DNA of 22,281 nucleotides, taken from positions 11,509 through 33,789 of the forward strand of contig DAAJ01000092.1 of the NCBI GenBank assembly GCA_001701115.1, read 5' to 3'. Position 1 is the stretch's first letter. Every line of letters begins with the position of its first letter. The notes beneath the pieces were generated by a model, which saw only the letters and a list, made by a program, of their open reading frames with translations, did no database searches and had not been told where the DNA came from. Of the stretch, positions 15,857 through 22,281 are shown piece after piece. This stretch comes from Bacteroidales bacterium GP2. Lineage in GTDB: Bacteria > Bacteroidota > Bacteroidia > Bacteroidales > Muribaculaceae. The translations under genes were made by a program, and so were the position numbers.

Positions 15857-17314
15857 ATGTTTAATAATTTGGCAATTTATATATTAGCTGTTATACTATC
15901 CGCATCTGCAGCATTAACCTCCTGCTCCAAGGATTCAGGCGCCAATGAACCGGATCCTCCGGTCACTCCTACCCCAACACCGGAACCTGAACCTGAGCCT
16001 GAACCCACAGACATCGAAGCAAACTATTTCACAGCGTCACTCACCGGCAATACCCTGCCGGATTTAGGCAACGCCACACCCATAACTGCCGACAAACTTG
16101 AGGCTACCCGCACGGAACTGTGGGCAAAATGGAAAACAGCAAACGATGCAATGCCACAAAAACTTCCTACGGCACAAAGTTTTTCAGCCACCAGTTATTC
16201 ACTTGAGCCGAACGGCTCATGGCAGGTGCCTGACGGGAACATGAAGTTCGCTTACGTCACAAAAGGAGCTAAGCCGGATGGAGGCTATCCAATGTTCATT
16301 GCATTGCACGGCTCCGGCACAGACAGCTACTACGACTGGAGCGCGGTGGCATCATGGTGCAACTATTTCCAGGATGCCCCTTCAACATATTTTATTCCGC
16401 TGAGCCCTAAAGGTGGTTCCGATTGCAGATGGTACCAGCCGTCACGACAGGAGATATGGGAAAGGGCAATCCGGCTCGCTTACCTTTCGGGCAATGTCAA
16501 TCCGGACAAAATTTATATCATGGGTATTTCAGAAGGTGGCTACGGAAGCCATAGGCTCGCATCATTTTATGCCGACTACCTTGCGGGCGCGGGTCCTATT
16601 GCCGGCGCAGAGCCATTTTACACCTGCCCTCCAGAAAACACCGCCAATATTGCATTCTGCCTCCAGGTTGGAGAAACGGACACAGCATACGGGCGTGCGC
16701 GCATCACCAAGCTATGCCAGGAAAAATGGAAAAACCTTGAAAAGGAACATCCCGGATATTATGTGCATAAAATAGACCTGCAACCGGGAGCAGGACATGG
16801 ATGCGACTACACTGTCACCACACCATGGCTGTCGAAGCACACAAGAAACCCGTATCCGAAATATGTGTATTGGGAAAATTTCGCGCTCGGCAATGTCAAC
16901 GGTGAATCATACAACTGCCGCAAAGGCTTTTACAATCTCAGGGTGATTGAAGGACAGAACGGAAAGACCGACTCCCCTACCCGCGACGCATACGAGATGA
17001 CAATTGACGGCAATACCATAGACATTAAGGCAATGTCGGTTACCGTAACTCCGACAGACCAAGTGACGGAGGACTATTGGACGCTCAACATCAACGCATC
17101 CAAAACCTCCGTGCCCGCCACCAGCGGCAAAATCAGAGTGTACCTACACGAAAAGCTTGTTGACTTGAGCAAACCAGTGACCATAAATGTAAATGGGGTG
17201 AAGAAGTACGAGGGCACTCCAGCGCTTGACCGACGCACAATGGTTGAATCCCTCGCATTTTTCTTCGACCCTCAACGCATCTTCCCCACTTCGGTGGACG
17301 TTGCAGTGAATTAG
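15857..17314 (+). CDS. Alpha/beta-hydrolase (esterase-like) lipoprotein
   Basis: 485 residues from the ATG at 15857. The frame opens at 15764, but the extra 31 residues look non-coding and are crossed by the promoter. A lipoprotein signal ends in LTSC, with C23 lipidated. A Pro-Thr-Glu linker (about 32-51, PEP repeats) tethers the catalytic domain. HGSG (151-154) fits an oxyanion loop, GISEGG (223-228) holds the nucleophile Ser225, D275 in GETD is a candidate acid and H314 in GAGHG the base. The C-terminal quarter (about 365-485) is a beta-rich region that may be a separate domain. It resembles the esterase/poly-hydroxybutyrate-depolymerase-like group acting on ester-decorated polysaccharides; the substrate is unknown. 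It converges on btuC with 4 bases between stop codons. Confidence 0.8.
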   Translation: MFNNLAIYILAVILSASAALTSCSKDSGANEPDPPVTPTPTPEPEPEPEPTDIEANYFTASLTGNTLPDLGNATPITADKLEATRTELWAKWKTANDAMPQKLPTAQSFSATSYSLEPNGSWQVPDGNMKFAYVTKGAKPDGGYPMFIALHGSGTDSYYDWSAVASWCNYFQDAPSTYFIPLSPKGGSDCRWYQPSRQEIWERAIRLAYLSGNVNPDKIYIMGISEGGYGSHRLASFYADYLAGAGPIAGAEPFYTCPPENTANIAFCLQVGETDTAYGRARITKLCQEKWKNLEKEHPGYYVHKIDLQPGAGHGCDYTVTTPWLSKHTRNPYPKYVYWENFALGNVNGESYNCRKGFYNLRVIEGQNGKTDSPTRDAYEMTIDGNTIDIKAMSVTVTPTDQVTEDYWTLNINASKTSVPATSGKIRVYLHEKLVDLSKPVTINVNGVKKYEGTPALDRRTMVESLAFFFDPQRIFPTSVDVAVN

Positions 17315-17318
17315 GTCG

Positions 17319-18314
17319 CTACCTACGGCGGGAGAGAATCACATAGATGATTACGGGGACGCCGATGAGCGGAGTGACGGCGTTCAGCGGCAGTATCGTG
17401 TCGGAGGGAAGCACGCACAGCAGGTTGCAGGCAAGCGCAACAGCACAACCAGTGAGGATAGTCGCCGGCATGAGTATGCGGTGGTCGCCTGTGGTCCAGA
17501 TCATACGCGCTATATGCGGCACGGCAAGCCCGATGAATGAAACCGGTCCGCAGTATGCCGTCACAGCAGCTGTCAGGACTCCTGTGCTGGCAAGAAGCAC
17601 ATTTCGCATAGCGGTGAGATTCACCCCTAAGTTGCGTGCGTAAGAGCTGCCGAGTTGAATGATATTCAACGGTTTGACAAGCATTATGGCAAGGATGAGC
17701 CCTAAAGCCGTAATTGCCGCGAAAAGCAGGATATGGTTTGCCGGCACCCCTGCGAATGTGCCCATTCCCCACATCACATAGCTTTGTATCCCATCTGCTG
17801 AAGCCTGGTAGTTGAGCAGGGTTATTACTGAGGATACAAGATAGCCCAAAAGCACACCGGCGATAAGGAGCAGAAGGTCATTTTTGAGCCATGATGACAG
17901 CAAAAGCAGAAGCGCCATCACACCAAGGCTTCCGGCAAACGCTGCCGCCATGACGGCAATGTAGCCGCCGAATGAAATTCCCGCAGCAACAACCGTGCCT
18001 CCGGTAAGGAGGGTCACAAGCGCCACTCCAAGGCTTGCCCCGGAGGTGATGCCGAGAAGCGAGGGAGAAGCGAGAGGATTGTGGAACGCGGTCTGGAGCA
18101 ACAAGCCTGCCGCAGAGAGCCCGGCACCGGCTATTATAGCGGTAATTGCCTGCGGCAAACGGCTCTGGAGTACAATATACTCGTAAGCGGGAACTGCGCC
18201 TTGCTTGCCGGCGAGTATGGAAATGACATCAGCAGCGGGAATATGCACGCTGCCGATGAACAGGTTTGCTATGCCAAGCAGTAGTACTGCGATAATCAGA
18301 AATATAAATTTCAC
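17319..18314 (-). CDS. btuC: FecCD-family ABC permease, probable cobalamin permease BtuC
   Basis: 331 residues from the GTG at 18314, chosen because GTGA overlaps the btuF stop codon and the product then begins directly with a membrane helix (MKFIFLIIAVLLLG). The longer frame to 18392 adds a soluble Pro/Arg-rich extension that only overlaps btuF. It is nearly all hydrophobic helices, about ten as in BtuC/FhuB/HmuU. Family motifs are LSAAGLLLQTAFHNPLASPS with LGITSGASLG, and near the end GPVSFIGLAVPHIARM. It moves cobalamin through the inner membrane with BtuF and an ATPase. It is the last gene of the unit; no ATPase gene follows. B12 specificity is inferred from neighbours; heme or siderophore permeases look alike. 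Confidence 0.88.
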   Translation of the reverse strand: MKFIFLIIAVLLLGIANLFIGSVHIPAADVISILAGKQGAVPAYEYIVLQSRLPQAITAIIAGAGLSAAGLLLQTAFHNPLASPSLLGITSGASLGVALVTLLTGGTVVAAGISFGGYIAVMAAAFAGSLGVMALLLLLSSWLKNDLLLLIAGVLLGYLVSSVITLLNYQASADGIQSYVMWGMGTFAGVPANHILLFAAITALGLILAIMLVKPLNIIQLGSSYARNLGVNLTAMRNVLLASTGVLTAAVTAYCGPVSFIGLAVPHIARMIWTTGDHRILMPATILTGCAVALACNLLCVLPSDTILPLNAVTPLIGVPVIIYVILSRRR

Positions 18315-19441
18315 AGGCGGCTGAAATATCGGTGACCGGCGCTTACACCAAGTTCCGGGTGGAGGATTGACACCAAATCGGCGAGAAACCATTGCGGATG
18401 AAACGGCGTTTCGTCAAACAAAGGAATCTCAACTGTGTTGCAAACAAAGATATTATTTTTTTTAGCTGCGTCAAACTGCGGATAAACGCTATTTGATTTC
18501 AGGTGAGCTTCGCGTGTCAGCGGTGTCGAGGATGCATAGCGCACAAGCCAGAAATCAGCATCATGCGCCTGCATGAGCACCTGCTCCGGAGAAAGGGGTA
18601 CACTTCCCGGGCTATCGTAGCGGTCAAACGGATTGGTGCCACCTGCATCACGGATATATGTCGCTGCTGTGGAATGCTTTCCGGGCACAAACCACTGGGA
18701 GCCGTATATTCCGTCAAAAATCAAGGACGGGCGGTTTTCACACCCCTCCGTCATTTTTTTCAATGCAAGGTACTGGCTTTCGGTAGCGAGGAAAAGCGAA
18801 TCGGCATTATGCTGCGAGCCATATAGAATGCCGAAAAACTTCATCCACTCAGCACGCGCAAGGGGTGACGCTTCCATATAGTCGGCACACTGCACAATGG
18901 GGATGCCAAGGGATTCAAGCCGGGCGTTTGTGGTACTGTTTTCGTATGGCGAGAGGAGGATTGCATCTGGAGAGAGATGGATTATTTTCTCGATGTCCGG
19001 CGCCATGCTGTTGCCGCAGTCGGCAATAGTTTTTGCTGCTATTCGCGAGGTGATTTTATCAAGGTTTATAAACCGCGCATCGCACACTCCGGCTATAGCT
19101 GAATCGGCTCCGAGTTCATCTATCAGCCCGATATGCACTGCTGAGTAGACAAGTGATTTTTTCAACGGCACCCTGATGAGAGTGCCTTTCGGCAGCTTTT
19201 CCGCCGGGATTGAATCAGGCGCAAGGATATATTTTGCAAGGACAGCAGTTGTGTCCCACGGATTGCGTACAGTTGCTGTCGTGTAGCCGTCATGCGTTGT
19301 TAGCGTCAGTTCTTTTGCGTAGGACAGGGCAACAGTATCGCCGCCGGATGTATCGCCGTCTGCCGCTCCTCCCGTGCAAGCGCACGGAAGGAGGAGCATA
19401 ACCATGGCGGCGGTATGAAGAAACGCTTTAAAGCGAATCAC
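18311..19441 (-). CDS. btuF: Periplasmic cobalamin-binding protein of an ABC transporter, BtuF-like
   Basis: 376 residues from the GTG at 19441, where GTGA overlaps the btuG stop codon. The ATG at 19471 would add ten residues and overlap btuG by 34 bases. From the GTG the protein starts MIRFKAFLHTAAMVMLLLPC, a normal basic-then-hydrophobic signal, with a non-standard lipobox (PCAC). The body fits the PF01497 periplasmic binding fold: LVYSAVHIGLIDELGADSAI at the first lobe, then IEKIIHLSPDAILLSPYENS, a long connecting helix around the middle and a second lobe. It would deliver cobalamin from the outer membrane system to BtuC. Confidence 0.85.
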   Translation of the reverse strand: MIRFKAFLHTAAMVMLLLPCACTGGAADGDTSGGDTVALSYAKELTLTTHDGYTTATVRNPWDTTAVLAKYILAPDSIPAEKLPKGTLIRVPLKKSLVYSAVHIGLIDELGADSAIAGVCDARFINLDKITSRIAAKTIADCGNSMAPDIEKIIHLSPDAILLSPYENSTTNARLESLGIPIVQCADYMEASPLARAEWMKFFGILYGSQHNADSLFLATESQYLALKKMTEGCENRPSLIFDGIYGSQWFVPGKHSTAATYIRDAGGTNPFDRYDSPGSVPLSPEQVLMQAHDADFWLVRYASSTPLTREAHLKSNSVYPQFDAAKKNNIFVCNTVEIPLFDETPFHPQWFLADLVSILHPELGVSAGHRYFSRL

Positions 19442-20535
19442 TGCAGAAATGTCTTGAATGTAATGCCACATGGATTGAGCCCTGTTTCGTAAGTTTTGAC
19501 AAATGTGCCCTTGTTGTCATATAGATTGGCAAATCCGGGAGACATATAATCGGCAACAGGACCATTTACATTATATCCGGTGATTATTATAGTCTTTGAA
19601 GCAGCATCTGCCTCAAATGCAGCGGGGTATGCTACCGGAGAAGAGAGGGTGATAGACTGTGTGGAGCCGTCACGCGGAGTGTAGCAGTAAACTGTTTCAA
19701 GTGGCTGACCATAAGGAGCATGGACATAAAGCACCTGGTTTTGGGTTGCGCTGAGGTAGGTAGCATTGCCTATTTCCTCAAGGGTGCCGTTTGAATTTAT
19801 TTTCTTGAGCAATGAGGGAACGTCACCGTAATTACCACGGACAATGACAAATACATCATTTTGTGTTGCAGCCATAGCACCGGGGTTCATGCCCACATTG
19901 ATTTTCTTTGTCTCGGTAAATGTTGCTATATCTATCTGGCTGACGGTATTGCCGTTGGCATAGTTTTCCATATAGTTCATGCCGTCTGAGTTCGCTGCGT
20001 AAACGTACCCGTTGCAAACAGCGATGCCATCCGGATTAGGACCTACCTTTACACTCGCGTCAATCTCAAGCGAAGTGGTGTCGATTCTTGCCACATAGCC
20101 GTCAAACATGGTCACATACACCTTCTTGCCTTCTGCGGCAAAGTAGCGGGGCTGGGTGCCGGTGCTTGCTGTAGGAGTTATCCTCTTGATTTCCTTGAAA
20201 TTCTTTATATCGAGGACGCGGATGAGATTGCTGCCGTAGAGCGCCGCATACATTTTAGAACCGTAAACAAACACGCTCTGCGGGGTATCTCCCAAAACAG
20301 TGCTTCCGTTTGCATTTTCAAACACTTTCTGGTCAGCAGTGTTCGTAACAAAGTCTATGTATGTGAGCGAGCCGGCAATATTAGCATTGTAAACTCCCTG
20401 GTTGACGATAATTGCGCCGGTAGTGGTTTCTGCCGGGTCGATTGTCGGTCCCACCGGTCCGTCGTCTTCGTTGCAGGAGGTGAGTGAGGCAACTACAAGC
20501 GCTATCGCGCCGAGAGTGCGGAAATGATTTGTCAT
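19438..20535 (-). CDS. btuG: BtuG-like beta-propeller surface lipoprotein (DUF5074/YncE-like)
   Basis: 365 residues. The lipoprotein signal ends LTSC (C21), and the following NEDDG is an acidic segment of the kind that marks surface export in Bacteroidetes. The rest consists of repeated beta-propeller blades, visible in SVFVYGSKMYAALYGSNLIR, GKKVYVTMFDGYVARIDTTS and PDGIAVCNGYVYAANSDGM. In Bacteroides, BtuG is a seven-bladed propeller that binds cobalamin very tightly and sits on BtuB (established). Its place between btuB and btuF makes the same job likely here. Gaps are 21 bases to btuB, with overlap to btuF. Confidence 0.85.
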   Translation of the reverse strand: MTNHFRTLGAIALVVASLTSCNEDDGPVGPTIDPAETTTGAIIVNQGVYNANIAGSLTYIDFVTNTADQKVFENANGSTVLGDTPQSVFVYGSKMYAALYGSNLIRVLDIKNFKEIKRITPTASTGTQPRYFAAEGKKVYVTMFDGYVARIDTTSLEIDASVKVGPNPDGIAVCNGYVYAANSDGMNYMENYANGNTVSQIDIATFTETKKINVGMNPGAMAATQNDVFVIVRGNYGDVPSLLKKINSNGTLEEIGNATYLSATQNQVLYVHAPYGQPLETVYCYTPRDGSTQSITLSSPVAYPAAFEADAASKTIIITGYNVNGPVADYMSPGFANLYDNKGTFVKTYETGLNPCGITFKTFLQ

Positions 20536-20556
20536 AATGATGTGGTTTTAATGATT

Positions 20557-22281
20557 TTAAAATTCAAATTTTACTGTTGCACGGAAAGAGCGTCCGGGCA
20601 TCGGGTATCTGGCAATTACTTCGTACTGCCTGTTGAAAATATTGAGTATGTCAAGGCGCCCTTCCAGGGTGTATCGCCCAAGCCTGAACGGTCGGTATAT
20701 CGCCGCCCCGGTATCGACATAACCGCCGAGGCGCGTCTGCGGCAAGTTCTCGTTTGAGGTGAAGCGTGATGATGTGGCGGTGAAGTTTGCCGCGATATTG
20801 ACCCACGGATTCTCGTAGCTCAGCGAAGCTCCGCCGCTGTGGCGCGGAATATACGCCACCTGCTTGCCATAGTCGTTAGACTCCGGATTTGTTCGCGGCG
20901 CCATGCGCTGGTAGCTGTAGTTTGCCGCAAGGAGAACCGAATGACCTTTAGCGGGAAGGAAGTCTGCGGATAAAGTCAGGTCGGCGCCTTTGCCATGCAC
21001 CTTGCCGAGATTCACCACTGTCCATATAAACATGTTGTATGGCACAGCCACAATCTTGTCCTTCACATTGCTGATATAAGCGTCACCGGTGAGGGTAAGC
21101 GAATTAAGCCATTCTGCCGGAGACCATTGCCATGTTATGCCGGCATTGAACTGGTCAGTGTTTTCAGGCTTGACATCCGGGCTGCCGTAGTGGTAGAAAT
21201 AGCACTCATTGAATGTTGGCATACGGAATATGCTCTTGTAGGAGAGCCTCAAAAAGAGGTTTCGGTGCGCAACCGGGCGGTAACTCAGGCTTGCCGAAGG
21301 GCTGAGGCGGCTGGCATTTTTCGCTGCCTGACCGCTACGCGAACCGTTGCGGTATATCGAGCCGAGCGCCCTTGCCGTCACGGTAAGATGCGCGTTTTTC
21401 CACCGTGCGCTGAGGCTCTGCAGCACCGAGTTGCGCCACGGATGGTTTTCGGTTGCAAGGTTGCTTGACAAGCCATTGTAAGCATAGTCTGCCGCATAGG
21501 TGAATGACCATCCCTGCGCCGGAGTCCATAGTGCGGCAGCCGAAGCGTATGCCTCCCTCTGGTAATAGTTCTGGTTCAGTTTGCCGCCCGGATATTTGCC
21601 GTTTGTGTCGGAGTAACGCGAAGCGTCCCAGTTGAATTTGGCGTTTGCCTGGAAAGCCACTGTGGGGGAGAAACTTGAGCGGAAGGTTGACTGCCAGAAT
21701 GCAGTGCGCTCGGTGAGCCTCTCACGGTTGTCGTCGTTGTAGTAAATCACCGGACCGGGAAGATGCCTGCGGCTGTCGTAATAGTACAACTTGGTTGTTA
21801 GCGAACTGCCGGCGCGTGGGGCGAAAGTGATGTTTGCCTCGGTGTTCAGCGCCTGCGCCTTGCTGTTCTTTCGGTGTTCTATAGTATAGGTATTGCCGTT
21901 TCGCAACCTGAAAGGATAGCGGTTGTCGGCACGCATGAAATCAACGGAAATATTAGCGGCACACTTCTCCCCGAACCCCTTGGTCACCTTGAGGTACGGG
22001 CTGGCGTAGCCGAATGAGCCGGCACGCGCCTTTGCAGTGAGGTGCAGGGAATCATCGCCCGTTGCGGGTGCGGTGGTAAAGGAGAGGGAAGCGGCAGACG
22101 CCGATGAACGCGCAGGCTGGAAAATGTCATCATTGTCACCCACGCGGAGAGTAATATTGCTGAGATTGTCAATAGAGTAGCGCGACAAGTCTATCTCACC
22201 GTTGCGCGCCTCGCTCAGAGTAATGCCGTCATACACCACCGCAGTGTGCGCAGCACCGAGACCGCGCACAGAAACTGTTTT
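20557..22281 (-). CDS. btuB: TonB-dependent outer membrane receptor, BtuB-like (5' end beyond window)
   Basis: 574 residues are visible; the start (signal peptide, TonB box and first half of the plug) lies outside. The first visible residues, KTVSVRGLGAAHTAVVYDGI, are the plug-domain signature VRG followed by YDG. A long series of alternating amphipathic strands follows to the terminal RATVKFEF, ending in Phe as outer membrane barrels do. It is the first gene of the cluster in this window, followed by the btuG-like gene, which supports cobalamin as cargo. Any cobalamin riboswitch would be upstream of 22281 and so cannot be checked. The frame is open from the edge; the GTG at 22269 is internal. 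Confidence 0.88.
   Translation of the reverse strand, partial: KTVSVRGLGAAHTAVVYDGITLSEARNGEIDLSRYSIDNLSNITLRVGDNDDIFQPARSSASAASLSFTTAPATGDDSLHLTAKARAGSFGYASPYLKVTKGFGEKCAANISVDFMRADNRYPFRLRNGNTYTIEHRKNSKAQALNTEANITFAPRAGSSLTTKLYYYDSRRHLPGPVIYYNDDNRERLTERTAFWQSTFRSSFSPTVAFQANAKFNWDASRYSDTNGKYPGGKLNQNYYQREAYASAAALWTPAQGWSFTYAADYAYNGLSSNLATENHPWRNSVLQSLSARWKNAHLTVTARALGSIYRNGSRSGQAAKNASRLSPSASLSYRPVAHRNLFLRLSYKSIFRMPTFNECYFYHYGSPDVKPENTDQFNAGITWQWSPAEWLNSLTLTGDAYISNVKDKIVAVPYNMFIWTVVNLGKVHGKGADLTLSADFLPAKGHSVLLAANYSYQRMAPRTNPESNDYGKQVAYIPRHSGGASLSYENPWVNIAANFTATSSRFTSNENLPQTRLGGYVDTGAAIYRPFRLGRYTLEGRLDILNIFNRQYEVIARYPMPGRSFRATVKFEF

Noticed and set aside
15976..16006. Short Pro/Glu codon repeat in the esterase gene as a possible phase-variable tract
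   Set aside because: The repeat is a six-base unit kept in frame and imperfect; changes would only alter linker length.
18315..18392. N-terminal extension of the btuC frame as a real domain
   Set aside because: It is the btuF coding region read in another frame, and the GTGA overlap gives a better start.
22200..22281. Cobalamin riboswitch for the btu operon
   Set aside because: This part is still btuB coding sequence; any riboswitch would be outside the window.

Overview
The window reads as chromosome from a gut-type member of the order Bacteroidales, with Muribaculaceae-like relatives the best guess (inference). Signs are the TAnnTTTG-type -7 promoter elements, an RpoD-type sigma factor of only 286 residues, a TonB-dependent/SusC-style outer membrane protein, surface lipoproteins with acidic residues after the lipid cysteine, a head-GIN protein, a GH3-serine hydrolase fusion and a BtuB-BtuG-BtuF-BtuC vitamin B12 cluster. 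No tRNA, rRNA, CRISPR array, insertion sequence or integrase was seen.

Layout. 1-559 (-): 5' part of a DUF6291-like gene cut by the window edge. 795-1871 (+): FemAB/GNAT-type acyltransferase. 2025-2885 (+): rpoD, preceded by a repeated promoter segment and followed by a strong terminator. 3186-4229 (+): membrane-anchored regulator with a C-terminal LuxR-like helix-turn-helix. 4452-7313 (+): large outer membrane beta-barrel protein. 7314-9362 (-): GH89 alpha-N-acetylglucosaminidase. 9464-10141 (+): head-GIN beta-helix protein with 20-residue repeats and its own terminator. 10207-11109 (-): AraC-type regulator. 11184-14174 and 14182-15687 (-): two-gene unit of a 5'-nucleotidase/UshA-type phosphoesterase followed by a NagZ-like GH3 fused to a class-C beta-lactamase-like serine hydrolase. 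15857-17314 (+): alpha/beta-hydrolase lipoprotein. 17319-22281 (-): B12 uptake operon btuB (partial)-btuG-btuF-btuC.

How it fits together. The B12 genes form one tightly packed unit: surface capture (BtuG-like propeller), outer membrane import (BtuB), periplasmic delivery (BtuF) and inner membrane permease (BtuC). The last two genes probably start at GTG codons that overlap the preceding stop as GTGA. No ATPase gene is in the window. The glycosidases and the nucleotidase are exported enzymes that would release GlcNAc, nucleosides and phosphate from host or cell-wall material.

The strongest candidate for something undescribed is the pair at 3021-7313. The same three-block, 67-base element sits upstream of both the membrane-anchored regulator and the outer membrane protein, with no gaps between the copies. 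In both copies it lies at the same distance from a TAACTTTG promoter element. This suggests one factor, perhaps the regulator itself, controls both genes.

Several longest-ORF starts were moved downstream because a promoter element lies at or inside the extra N-terminus, or because a signal peptide begins later.
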